From: Mycolicibacterium fallax | GTDB lineage: Bacteria > Actinomycetota > Actinomycetes > Mycobacteriales > Mycobacteriaceae | Direction: 5' to 3' | Assembly: GCF_010726955.1 (NCBI RefSeq) | Contig: NZ_AP022603.1 | Span: 3,720,001 to 3,784,000 of the forward strand | DNA length: 64,000 nucleotides | Shown here: in pieces, positions 38,306-47,941 of the stretch | How positions within the stretch are numbered: position 1 is the first letter of the stretch | Layout: every line of letters starts with the position of its first letter | Translations under genes and position numbers: made by a program | The notes under the pieces: model-generated | Seen by the model: only the letters and a program-made list of their open reading frames with translations | Told to the model about the DNA's origin: nothing | The model's database searches: none

Positions 38306-39298
38306 GTGGCCGACGGCCAGGACGGTGAGCGGGCGGTCGCGGTCGCGGCCGGCGTCGACTACGGCCTCGCGCCCGATTCGGAGCTGGAGCTGTTGATCCG
38401 GTCGGAGAACACCACCTTCTGCCACACCGACGCCGGCTCCGGTCTGCGCTCGATCCTGCGGGTGCACCGGCGGGGCTATCACCGCCTCGATCAGATCGAG
38501 TCCGAGCTGGACTGGCTGGCGGCGCTGCACAACGAGACCGAAATCGTCGCTCCGGTGGTACTTCCCGCGCGCGACGGGCGGCGGGTGGTGACCGTGCCCG
38601 TCGACGGGGTCGCGCGGCACGTCGTCCGGTTTGCCGTGATCGCCGGCGCGCACCCCGACGACACCGCGCTGACCGCAAGCGATTTCGCCGAGCTGGGCCG
38701 GATCACCGCGCAACTGCACCGGCATTCGCTGGGCTGGCGCCGGCCGGCCGGGTTCGACCGGTTCCGCTGGGATTGGGAGCACAGCCTCGGGTCGCGGCCG
38801 CGCTGGGGCCGCTGGCAGGACTCGGCGGGCGTCGGCCCCGATGAGCGGCGCACCCTCGCGGCCGCCGCCGCCCTGCTGGCCCGGCGGCTGGCCGAGTACG
38901 GCCAGGGCCCGGACCGGTTCGGGTTGGTGCACGCCGACCTGCGGGCGGCCAACCTGATGGTGGACGGCGCCCGGACCGCCGTCATCGATTTCGACGACTG
39001 CGGATTCGGTTGGCTGTTCTACGATTTCGCGACCGCGGTGTCCTTCGTCGAGCACGACCCACGGCTGCCGCAGTGGCAGGACGCCTGGCTGTCGGGCTAT
39101 CGCGGCCTGCGGGACTGCCGGGCCGCCGACGAGGACATGCTGGCCTCGTTCGTGCTGCTGCGCCGGCTGCTGCTGCTGGCCTGGATGGGCACCCGCGGTC
39201 ACTCGGTGGAGTCGCGGACCAGGCTGGTCAGCTACGCGGTCGGCAGTTGCGAGCTCGCCGAGGCATACCTGTCCTCGGCGAGTCGTACGGTGTGCTGA
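38306..39298 (+). CDS. aminoglycoside-phosphotransferase-fold kinase (SrkA/homoserine-kinase-like)
   Basis: A 330-residue protein of the APH/choline-kinase fold. The catalytic loop is LVHADLRAANLMVD (Asp, Asn) and the metal site VIDFDDCGFGWLFYDFATA. The closest reading is the SrkA (stress response kinase)/YihE-like group that phosphorylates small molecules or proteins; real aminoglycoside resistance is not implied. GTG 38306 is the first start available; the open frame continues upstream through the minisatellite with codon-like composition, so an atypical start further upstream is possible. Confidence 0.8.
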   Translation: MADGQDGERAVAVAAGVDYGLAPDSELELLIRSENTTFCHTDAGSGLRSILRVHRRGYHRLDQIESELDWLAALHNETEIVAPVVLPARDGRRVVTVPVDGVARHVVRFAVIAGAHPDDTALTASDFAELGRITAQLHRHSLGWRRPAGFDRFRWDWEHSLGSRPRWGRWQDSAGVGPDERRTLAAAAALLARRLAEYGQGPDRFGLVHADLRAANLMVDGARTAVIDFDDCGFGWLFYDFATAVSFVEHDPRLPQWQDAWLSGYRGLRDCRAADEDMLASFVLLRRLLLLAWMGTRGHSVESRTRLVSYAVGSCELAEAYLSSASRTVC

Positions 39299-39304
39299 AC
39301 CGGC

Positions 39305-41179
39305 TCAGCCGCGGGTCAGGATCGCGCGCAGCGCGGCGAGCACGGAGGCGTCCTCGATGGTGGAGGGCATCGGCTCGTCACGCCCGGCGGCGATGCCGCG
39401 CAACGTCTTTCGCAGGATCTTGCCGGACCGCGTCTTGGGCAGCGCGGGCACCACGTCGACCAGCCGGAACGCGGCGACCGCGCCGATCTCGTCGCGCACC
39501 ATCTTGACCAGGTCCGTCACCAGGTCCTCGTCGTCGGCTCCGGCCTTGAGCACCACCAGGCCGCGGGCGGCCTGGCCCTTGATCGCGTCGGGCACCCCGA
39601 TCACCGCGCATTCGGCGACGCTGGGGTGGGTGGCCAGCACCTCCTCGATGGCGCCGGTGGACAGCCGGTGCCCGGCGACGTTGATCACGTCGTCGGTGCG
39701 GCCCATCACGAACAGGTAGCCGTCCTCGTCGATCCGGCCGCCGTCGCCGGTCAGGTAGTAGCCGGGATGCTCGGACAGGTACGACGACACGTAGCGGTCG
39801 TCGGCGTCCCAGAGCGTGGCCAGGGTGCCCGGGGGCATCGGCAGCTTGATGCAGATCGCGCCCTCCCGGCCGGGTTCACTCTCGGTGCCGTCTTCGGTCA
39901 GGATCTGGACGTCATAGCCGGGCATCGGCTTGGTCGGCGAACCGGGCTTGACCGGAAACTCCTGCAGGCCCATCGGATTGGCCGCGATGGCCCAGCCGGT
40001 CTCGGTCTGCCACCAGTGGTCGATGACGGGGATCTGCAGGTGCTCGACCGCCCAGTGGTAGGTGTCGGGGTCCAGCCGCTCGCCGGCGACGAACAGGTTG
40101 CGCAGGCTGGACAGGTCCCAGCCGGCCAGGTGGTTGGCGTCGGGATCCTCCTTGCGGATCACCCGCAGCGCGGTGGGCGCGGTGAACAGCGCGTTGATCG
40201 AGTAGTCGTTGATCATCCGCCAGAACGCGCCCGGGTCCGGGGTGCCGACCGGCTTGCCCTCGTAGAGCACCGTGGTGGCGCCGGCCAGCAGCGGGCCGTA
40301 GACGATGTAGGAGTGCCCGACCACCCAGCCGACGTCGGAGGCGGCCCAGAACACGTCGCCGGGGGAGATGTCGTAGATGTGCCGCATGGTCCACTGCAGC
40401 GCCACCGCGTGCCCGCCGTTGTCCCGCACGATGCCCTTGGGCTTGCCGGTGGTGCCCGAGGTGTAGAGCACGTACAGCGGATCGGTGGCGGCCACCGGCA
40501 CCGGATCGACCGGGCTGGCCTCGGCCATCATCTCCGCCCAGTCCACGTCGCGGCCCCGGGCGATGTCGCGGTGGTAGCCGTTGCGCTGCACCACCACGCA
40601 GTGCATCGGCGGGTGGGTGGCCAGCCCGATGGCATCCTCGATCATCGGCAGGTACTCGATGACCCGGCTCGGCTCGATGCCGCAGGACGCGGTGATGATC
40701 AGCTTGGGGCGCACGTCGTCGATGCGGACCGCCAGCTCGTTCGGGGCGAAGCCGCCGAAGACCACCGAGTGCACCGCGCCGAGTCGGGCGCAGGCCAGCA
40801 TCGAGATGACCGCCTCGGGGATCATCGGCATGTAGATGACCACCCGGTCGCCGCGTTCCACCCCCAGCGCGCGCAGCGCGCCGGCGCAGCGCGCGGTCTC
40901 CTCGAGCAGTTCGGCGTAGCTGTAGGTGCGCCGGATCCCGGTCACCGGCGAGTCGTAGATCAGCGCGGCCTGCTCGCCGCGGCCGGCCTCGACGTGCCGG
41001 TCCAGCGCGTTGGCGCAGGTGTTCAGCTCCCCGTCCGGAAACCAGCGGTAGAACGGCGGCCGGCTGTCATCGAGGATGCGCTGCGGTTTGCGAGTCCAGT
41101 CCACCGCGGTGGCGGCCTCGGCCCAGAACGCCGACGAGTCGGCGAGGCTGGCGGTGAACACGTCCTGATATGCGCCCAT
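39305..41179 (-). CDS. prpE: propionyl-CoA synthetase (PrpE-like acyl-CoA synthetase)
   Basis: A 624-residue AMP-forming acyl-CoA synthetase of the Acs/PrpE group: propionate + ATP + CoA to propionyl-CoA. It has the AMP motif YTSGTTGKPKGIV, VVGHSYIVYGPLL, WWQTETGWAI, hinge GDGGRIDEDGYLFVMGRTDDVI and the catalytic Lys in LPKTRSGKILRK. ISALFTAP-like INALFTAPTALRVIRKEDP and GHRLSTG favour PrpE over acetyl-CoA synthetase. The ATG lies six bases after TAAGTT. Propionyl-CoA is a product of cholesterol and odd-chain breakdown. Confidence 0.88.
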   Translation of the reverse strand: MGAYQDVFTASLADSSAFWAEAATAVDWTRKPQRILDDSRPPFYRWFPDGELNTCANALDRHVEAGRGEQAALIYDSPVTGIRRTYSYAELLEETARCAGALRALGVERGDRVVIYMPMIPEAVISMLACARLGAVHSVVFGGFAPNELAVRIDDVRPKLIITASCGIEPSRVIEYLPMIEDAIGLATHPPMHCVVVQRNGYHRDIARGRDVDWAEMMAEASPVDPVPVAATDPLYVLYTSGTTGKPKGIVRDNGGHAVALQWTMRHIYDISPGDVFWAASDVGWVVGHSYIVYGPLLAGATTVLYEGKPVGTPDPGAFWRMINDYSINALFTAPTALRVIRKEDPDANHLAGWDLSSLRNLFVAGERLDPDTYHWAVEHLQIPVIDHWWQTETGWAIAANPMGLQEFPVKPGSPTKPMPGYDVQILTEDGTESEPGREGAICIKLPMPPGTLATLWDADDRYVSSYLSEHPGYYLTGDGGRIDEDGYLFVMGRTDDVINVAGHRLSTGAIEEVLATHPSVAECAVIGVPDAIKGQAARGLVVLKAGADDEDLVTDLVKMVRDEIGAVAAFRLVDVVPALPKTRSGKILRKTLRGIAAGRDEPMPSTIEDASVLAALRAILTRG

Positions 41180-41185
41180 GCGGGA

Positions 41186-41191
41186 AACTTA
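41186..41191 (-). promoter_or_regulatory. -10 element of prpE (leaderless type)
   Basis: Minus-strand TAAGTT ends six bases before the ATG at 41179. Confidence 0.5.
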
Positions 41192-41211
41192 ACAGGATCG
41201 GGCAAGCCGGA

Positions 41212-42078
41212 TCAGAGCTTGGCGATGACCCGTTCGGCGAACCGCTCCAGGTTGTCGATCTTGTTCTGCAGCGGCTCCGGATCCGGCCCCTTGATGTAGG
41301 GCAGCCGGAAGCCGACGATGACGTCGGTGACGCCCTTGTCTTCCAGCCGTTTGATGCCGTCGGGGGTGTAGGCGTCCATCGAGATGACATGGATCTCGAA
41401 GTCGCCGGTGCGGCCGGCCTCGGCGCGGTAGCGCGCCAGGGTCGTGAGCATGGTGTCGAGTTCCTCGCCGTCACCGCCGCCGTGCATCCAGCCGTCGTTG
41501 CGGGCGGCGCGGCGCAGCGCGGCGTCGGCGTGCCCGCCGATCAGGATCGGGATCGGGGCGCTGGGCGCCGGGCTCATCTTGGTCTTGGCGATGTCATAGA
41601 ACTCGCCGTGGTACTCGAAGTAGTCGCCGCTGGTCAGCCCGCGGATGACGTCGATGCACTCGTCCATCCGCTTGCCGCGGCGGGCGTAGGACACTCCCAT
41701 CAGGTCGTAGTCCTCGGGCCAGGGGCTGGTGCCCACGCCGAGGCCGAGCCGATTGCCGAACATGGCGGCCAGCGAGCCGGCCTGCTTGGCGACCAGGGCG
41801 GGCGGGCGGATCGGCAGCTTGAGCACGAAGAAGTTCAGCCGCAGCGTGGTGGTGACCGCGGAGATCGCCGAGGCCAGCACGAACGCCTCGATCATTTCCT
41901 TGCCGTCGAGGAATTCCCGGTTGCCGTCGGGGGTGTAGGGGTACTTGGCGTCGGACTCGAACGGGTAGGCGACGCTGTCGGCGATCGTCATGCCGTGATA
42001 GCCGGCGGCCTCGGCGGCGCGGGCCAGCGGCAGGTAGTAGGAGGGCTCGGTCATGGACTCGGCGAAGGTGAATCGCAT
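41212..42078 (-). CDS. F420-dependent LLM-class oxidoreductase
   Basis: A 288-residue luciferase-like TIM-barrel enzyme: FTFAESMTEPSYYLPLARAAEAAGYHG at the start, GLGVGTSPWPEDYDLMGVSYARRGKRMDE, and ILIGGHADAALRRAARNDGWMHGG. F420 rather than FMN is expected in mycobacteria. Substrate unknown. The transcript is probably leaderless: TAGCAT ends six bases before the ATG. A KstR-type palindrome overlaps that -10, suggesting a link to steroid catabolism. prpE follows after 32 bp with its own -10. Confidence 0.85.
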   Translation of the reverse strand: MRFTFAESMTEPSYYLPLARAAEAAGYHGMTIADSVAYPFESDAKYPYTPDGNREFLDGKEMIEAFVLASAISAVTTTLRLNFFVLKLPIRPPALVAKQAGSLAAMFGNRLGLGVGTSPWPEDYDLMGVSYARRGKRMDECIDVIRGLTSGDYFEYHGEFYDIAKTKMSPAPSAPIPILIGGHADAALRRAARNDGWMHGGGDGEELDTMLTTLARYRAEAGRTGDFEIHVISMDAYTPDGIKRLEDKGVTDVIVGFRLPYIKGPDPEPLQNKIDNLERFAERVIAKL

Positions 42079-42084
42079 GAGCCG

Positions 42085-42103
42085 ATGCTAGAACACGTTC
42101 TAG
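42085..42103 (-). promoter_or_regulatory. KstR-type operator over a leaderless -10
   Basis: CTAGAACACGTTCTAG (42088-42103) is a perfect 7-bp inverted repeat with a two-base spacer and fits the KstR consensus TnnAACnnGTTnnA in every fixed position. It overlaps by three bases the -10 TAGCAT (minus strand, 42085-42090) of the LLM gene, well placed for repression. It also covers the stop of the DUF4873 gene. Confidence 0.6.
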
Positions 42104-42762
42104 TTTCCTGTCCCGGGCATGGCCAGACCGGCCGGCAGATACGGCGGGGCGCCGGCCCCGGTGATCATGAAGGTGCCCTGCGCGGTCCGCTCGGTCAGCC
42201 GGGCGTCGACGGTGTGCGCGCCGATCGTCAGCCGCGCCGGCCCGGCCCGGTCGATCCCGGCGGTCTGGAAAACGCTGCCCTGCCAATGGAACCGGCCATC
42301 GACCGGGTGCAGGTTGCCGGTCAGCCGGATCCGGGTAGCGATCTCCCGGTCGGCGACGGTCAGCACCGCGGGACCGTCGTACACCTCGTCCTCGATGTTC
42401 TCCGAACCCGACAGGTAGAACAGCCGGGCCAGCCCGCCGGGGTACCAGCGCCGCGCCGGCACCCGGGAGCGGGCCTCGATCCGGCCGACCCCGGTGCGCG
42501 CGACGAGCTCCAGGCAGCGGGCCACCGCCCGGGTTTGGCCCGCGACATCGGGGCCCGCGATGCTGAACCAGTTCGGGCGCCCGTGCACGGCGATCAACGG
42601 GTCGCCCGAGGGCCGGGTGTCGACCACCAGCGGCGCGGTGACCCCGGTGTCCGTCGCGATCCAGCGGTCGGCGTCGAACCGCGGCCGGGGGTCCCCGGAG
42701 ATGACTGCTGCCGGCTCGGGCAGCCCGGGCAGCGGCCCCGCGCCGATCAGCAGGTAGCTCAC
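42100..42762 (-). CDS. DUF4873-domain protein
   Basis: A 220-residue protein. After a hydrophobic start (SYLLIGAGPLPGLPEPAAV) comes a domain with YDGPAVLTVADREIATRIRLTGNLHPVDGRFHWQG, which reads as DUF4873, a beta-rich module also found attached to mycobacterial flavin monooxygenases. Role unknown. The GTG overlaps the stop of the AurF-like gene by four bases (GTGA), so the two are coupled and probably act in the same reaction. Confidence 0.75.
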   Translation of the reverse strand: MSYLLIGAGPLPGLPEPAAVISGDPRPRFDADRWIATDTGVTAPLVVDTRPSGDPLIAVHGRPNWFSIAGPDVAGQTRAVARCLELVARTGVGRIEARSRVPARRWYPGGLARLFYLSGSENIEDEVYDGPAVLTVADREIATRIRLTGNLHPVDGRFHWQGSVFQTAGIDRAGPARLTIGAHTVDARLTERTAQGTFMITGAGAPPYLPAGLAMPGTGN

Positions 42763-43694
42763 AGGAACCCGGCCCCGCGCCACATCCGCCGGCTGAGCCG
42801 GCCCATCAGGCCGACCTCGGTGAAGAACTCGGTCAGCGGTTCGGCCGAATCCCGGCAGGACCGCAGGAAGTTCGGGTTGCTGCGGGCGACCCGGCGGGCC
42901 TGCCGGGGATCGAGCCCGGCGCGGGCGTAGATCGCCGGGTGGGTGAGCAGGAACCGGTAGAACGGGCCGCCGACCCCATGCAGGTTGGCCACCACGACCC
43001 GCCGGTACCACGGCATGGCCGGGGCGGTCTTGCGCAGATCGTCGCGGGCGAACTGAATGTGCCGGGCCTCCTCGGTGACATGAATGCGCATCAGCCGCAA
43101 CACGAACGGCTGCACCTCGGCGCCCTCCAGGATCTGCCGCTGCAGCGCGTCGAAGATCTCCTCGCCGACCAGCGCGGCGCCCCACAGGATCGGGCCGCGG
43201 AACAGCAGCGGCAGCAGGTTGATGATCATCCGCTGGTAGAGCCGCGGCCGGATCGGAATGCCGCCGACGTGATCGATGGCCTTGCCGAACATCACCATGT
43301 GCCGGGTCTCGTCGCCGAGCTCGGTGAGCTTGTAGTGCGAGCTGGCGGCGGTGGGATTGCGGTGCATCAGATCGCGCAGCAGCGCCTGGTTGAGGATGTT
43401 CTCGAACCAGATGCCGGCCGACAGCACGTTCACCAGCTCCTGGCGCGACTGCTCGATCTGCTGCGCGCGGGACAGCGAATCCCACAGCTCGGTGCCGTAG
43501 ATGCTGATCAGCTCCGGCGGCAGGAAGAACATGTCCGGCTCGATCGGGGCGTCCCAGTCGATGTCGACGACGGGGGCGTAGGACTTGCGCACCGAACCCT
43601 TGAGCAGGCGATTGGCAAGTTCCTCGCGAGACCGGCCGCCCTGGGCGGGGCGATCGTCGGTCCGGGTCGGTACCGCGGTGACGGAGCGTGTCAT
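42759..43694 (-). CDS. AurF-like diiron oxygenase (second copy)
   Basis: A 311-residue diiron protein of the AurF N-oxygenase family, related to the gene at 8581. Iron-binding helices are LGDETRHMVMFG and HVTEEARHIQFARDDL, with a further Glu in AGIWFENIL. It heads a two-gene unit with DUF4873. A GAAGGA site lies about ten bases before the ATG. The operator-like 15-mer shared with the first AurF gene lies 73-87 bases upstream. Confidence 0.85.
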   Translation of the reverse strand: MTRSVTAVPTRTDDRPAQGGRSREELANRLLKGSVRKSYAPVVDIDWDAPIEPDMFFLPPELISIYGTELWDSLSRAQQIEQSRQELVNVLSAGIWFENILNQALLRDLMHRNPTAASSHYKLTELGDETRHMVMFGKAIDHVGGIPIRPRLYQRMIINLLPLLFRGPILWGAALVGEEIFDALQRQILEGAEVQPFVLRLMRIHVTEEARHIQFARDDLRKTAPAMPWYRRVVVANLHGVGGPFYRFLLTHPAIYARAGLDPRQARRVARSNPNFLRSCRDSAEPLTEFFTEVGLMGRLSRRMWRGAGFL

Positions 43695-43765
43695 TGCCGA
43701 ACGTCCTTCTCTTCCAGCGTCTTACAGTCCTAGACTCAAACGTAAAGCCGGCCCCGACAGTTGTC

Positions 43766-43787
43766 AATACCGGCGGTACCGGGTATT
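43766..43787. promoter_or_regulatory. operator-like palindrome AATACC-N10-GGTATT
   Basis: Arms AATACC and GGTATT (43766-43771, 43782-43787) enclose CGGTACC-like bases. The internal 15-mer 43767-43781 (ATACCGGCGGTACCG) matches 14 of 15 positions of the site before the other AurF-like gene at 8517-8531. It lies between divergent AurF and cobF genes and could govern either. Confidence 0.5.
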
Positions 43788-43816
43788 TCCAAATCGTGAT
43801 CCGCCCGGCCCCGGAC

Positions 43817-43822
43817 TACCGT
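43817..43822 (+). promoter_or_regulatory. -10 element of cobF (leaderless type)
   Basis: TACCGT ends six bases before the ATG at 43829; it decides the start over a longer upstream frame. Confidence 0.5.
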
Positions 43823-43828
43823 GTCGGG

Positions 43829-44572
43829 ATGCGCAAGATCCACGTCATCGGCATCGGCGCCGGGGATCCGGACCACGTCACCGCGGCGGCCGTCGCCGCC
43901 CTCAACGAGACCGACGTGTTCTTCGTGATGGACAAGGGCCAGACCAAGTCCGACCTGGTCGAGCTGCGCCGACGGATCTGTCAACGGTTCATCGACGACC
44001 CCGGCTACCGGTTCGTCGAACTGCCCGACCCGCCGCGGGCCGCGGCCGAGGACGGTCCCGGCTACCGGCAGGCCGTCGCCGACTGGCACGACGCCCGCGC
44101 CCGGATCTGGGCCGCGGCGATGGCCGCCGAGCTCGGCCCCGACGGCGTCGGCGCCTTCCTGGCCTGGGGGGACCCGTCGCTGTACGACAGCACGCTGCGG
44201 ATCCTGGCGCGCGTCGGCGCGCACCTGGACTTCGACTACGACGTCATTCCCGGCATCACCGCGATCCAGGCGCTGACCGCTCGGCACCGGATCCCGCTCA
44301 ACGACGTCGGCGAGCCGGTGCAGATCACCACCGGCCGCAAACTGCGTGAGCACGGGCTGACCGGCGACGCCGTCGTGATGCTCGACGGCGAATGCTCGTT
44401 TCTGGGCTGCGCACCGTCGACCCGGATCTGGTGGGGCGCCTACCTGGGCACCGACGACGAACTGCTGGCCGCCGGCACCGTCGGGGCCGACGGGGAGCGG
44501 ATCGCCGAGCTGCGCGCGGCCGCCCGGGCCCGGCACGGCTGGATCATGGACATCTACCTGCTGCGGCCCTGA
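43829..44572 (+). CDS. cobF: precorrin-6A synthase (deacetylating) CobF
   Basis: SAM-dependent methyltransferase of aerobic cobalamin (B12) synthesis: it methylates C1 of precorrin-5 with loss of acetate. The 247 residues have the tetrapyrrole-methylase motifs IHVIGIGAGDPDHVT, FLAWGDPSLYDST, VIPGITAIQALTA and VMLDGECSF. M. tuberculosis lacks cobF while M. canettii and many other mycobacteria keep it. Here it lies directly upstream of the fpg-like gene. The start follows from the -10 spacing. Confidence 0.92.
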   Translation: MRKIHVIGIGAGDPDHVTAAAVAALNETDVFFVMDKGQTKSDLVELRRRICQRFIDDPGYRFVELPDPPRAAAEDGPGYRQAVADWHDARARIWAAAMAAELGPDGVGAFLAWGDPSLYDSTLRILARVGAHLDFDYDVIPGITAIQALTARHRIPLNDVGEPVQITTGRKLREHGLTGDAVVMLDGECSFLGCAPSTRIWWGAYLGTDDELLAAGTVGADGERIAELRAAARARHGWIMDIYLLRP

Positions 44573-44590
44573 GCCGGGCACACTGGGGTC

Positions 44591-45454
44591 ATGCCGGAAC
44601 TCCCGGAGGTACAGGCGCTGGCCGTGCACCTGCGCGAGCATGCCCTGGGCCGCGAGATCGGGCGGATCGACGTCGCCGCGCTGTCGGCGCTCAAGACCTT
44701 CGACCCGCCACCGACCGCGCTGCACGGCCGGCCGGTGACCGGCGCGACCCGGTGGGGCAAGCATCTGGGACTGCAGGTCGGTGAGCTGCATTTGATCACC
44801 CACCTGTCCCGGGCCGGCTGGCTGCGCTGGTCGGACCGGCTGGCGGCCGCCCCGCCGCGGCCCGGCAAGGGGCCGATCGCGCTGCGCGTGCACCTCGGTA
44901 CCCCGGGCGAGGCACCCGGATTCGACCTCACCGAGGCCGGCACCCAGAAGCGGCTGGCGGTCTGGCTGACCGCCGACCCGACCGCGGTGCCCGGCATCGC
45001 CGCGCTGGGACCCGATGCGCTGGGCCTGTCGGCCGATGACCTGGCCGCGGCGCTGGCCGGTAACACCGGCCGGATCAAGACGGTGCTCACCGATCAGCAG
45101 GTGATCGCCGGAATCGGCAACGCCTACAGCGACGAGATCCTGCACGTGGCCCGGCTGTCACCGTTCGCCACCGCGGGCCGGCTCTCGGATTCGCAGCTCG
45201 CCGCGCTGCACGACGCGCTGCACACCGTGCTCACCGACGCCGTCGGCCGGCTGGTCGGGCAACGCGCGGCGATGCTGAAGGGGGAGAAGCGCTCCGGGTT
45301 GCGGGTACACGCCCGGACCGGCCTGCCGTGCCCGGTCTGCGCCGACACCATCCGCGAGGTGTCCTTCGCCGAGCGGTCCTTTCAGTACTGCCCGGGCTGC
45401 CAGACCGGCGGCAAGGTGCTCGCCGACCGCCGGATGAGCCGGTTGCTGAAATAG
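44591..45454 (+). CDS. Fpg/Nei-family DNA glycosylase (full length)
   Basis: Bifunctional DNA glycosylase/AP lyase for oxidised bases. The 287-residue protein starts MPELPEVQAL, keeping the catalytic Pro2 and Glu3. It has Lys in GKHLGLQV, the helix-two-turn-helix QQVIAGIGNAYSDEILHVA and a C-terminal zinc finger with Cys247, Cys250, Cys267 and Cys270. In M. tuberculosis the gene at this place (Rv0944) is a shortened, probably inactive copy. A CACACT hexamer lies six bases before the ATG, a weaker leaderless signal. Confidence 0.92.
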   Translation: MPELPEVQALAVHLREHALGREIGRIDVAALSALKTFDPPPTALHGRPVTGATRWGKHLGLQVGELHLITHLSRAGWLRWSDRLAAAPPRPGKGPIALRVHLGTPGEAPGFDLTEAGTQKRLAVWLTADPTAVPGIAALGPDALGLSADDLAAALAGNTGRIKTVLTDQQVIAGIGNAYSDEILHVARLSPFATAGRLSDSQLAALHDALHTVLTDAVGRLVGQRAAMLKGEKRSGLRVHARTGLPCPVCADTIREVSFAERSFQYCPGCQTGGKVLADRRMSRLLK

Positions 45455-45461
45455 CCGGCGC

Positions 45462-45467
45462 TACGCT
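45462..45467 (+). promoter_or_regulatory. -10 element of SDR gene (leaderless type)
   Basis: TACGCT ends six bases before the ATG at 45474. Confidence 0.5.
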
Positions 45468-45473
45468 GCTGGG

Positions 45474-46220
45474 ATGCGCAAGAGGATCCTGATCACCGGT
45501 GCCAGCTCCGGCCTGGGCGCCGGCATGGCCCGTGCCTTCGCCGCCCAGGGCCGCGATCTGGCGCTGTGTGCCCGCCGGGTCGGGCGGCTGGAGGAGCTGC
45601 GCGACGAGCTGACCGCGGCGCACCCCGGCTGCACGGTGGCGATCGCCGAGCTCGACGTCAACGACCACGCCGCGGTGCCGACGGTGTTCGCCGACCTGGC
45701 CACCGAACTCGGCGGCCTGGACCGGGTGATCGTCAACGCCGGGCTGGGCAAGGGCGCGGCGCTGGGCACCGGCAGGCTCGATGTCAACATCGCCACCGTC
45801 GAGACGAATCTCGTTGCCGCCCTGGTACAGATCGAGTCGGCGCTGGAGATTTTCCGGGCCGCCGGCGACGGCCACCTGGTGTTGGTCTCCTCGGTGCTGG
45901 GCAACCGCGGGGTGCCCGGGGTGCGCGCGGCCTACGCGGCCAGCAAGGCCGGGGTCTCCTCGCTGGGTGAGTCGCTGCGCGCCGAGTTCGCCGGCGGCCC
46001 GATCGCCGTGACGGTGCTCGAGCCCGGCTACATCGAATCGGAGATGACCGGGCGGGCCGGCGGGTCAAAGATGATGGTGGACAACGCAACCGGTGTCGCC
46101 GCGATGGTCGCCGCGATCGAGCGTGAGCGCGGCCGGGCGATCGTTCCGTCCTGGCCGTGGACGCCGGTGGTCGCCGCGATGAAGCTGGCGCCGACCCGGC
46201 TGGTCAAGTACTTCGCCTGA
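45474..46220 (+). CDS. short-chain dehydrogenase/reductase (Rv0945-like)
   Basis: A 248-residue classical SDR. Cofactor motif TGASSGLGAGMA; LALCARRVGRL suggests NADP(H). The active site has NAGLG, LVSSVLGNRGVPGVRAAYAASKAG with Ser-Tyr-Lys, and EPGYIESEM. Same position as Rv0945 ahead of convergent pgi; substrate unknown. Only one base separates its stop from that of pgi. Leaderless start. Confidence 0.88.
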   Translation: MRKRILITGASSGLGAGMARAFAAQGRDLALCARRVGRLEELRDELTAAHPGCTVAIAELDVNDHAAVPTVFADLATELGGLDRVIVNAGLGKGAALGTGRLDVNIATVETNLVAALVQIESALEIFRAAGDGHLVLVSSVLGNRGVPGVRAAYAASKAGVSSLGESLRAEFAGGPIAVTVLEPGYIESEMTGRAGGSKMMVDNATGVAAMVAAIERERGRAIVPSWPWTPVVAAMKLAPTRLVKYFA

Positions 46221-46221
46221 G

Positions 46222-47889
<1,668 letters not shown>

Positions 47890-47941
47890 GTTTTCAAACC
47901 CTAGTGCGAATGGCGCTGCGCTGCAGTCAATGATGGAGGGC

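Noticed and set aside
38306-39298. Antibiotic resistance (aminoglycoside phosphotransferase)
   Set aside because: Only the general APH fold is visible; it reads more like an SrkA/homoserine-kinase-type protein, so no resistance claim is made.
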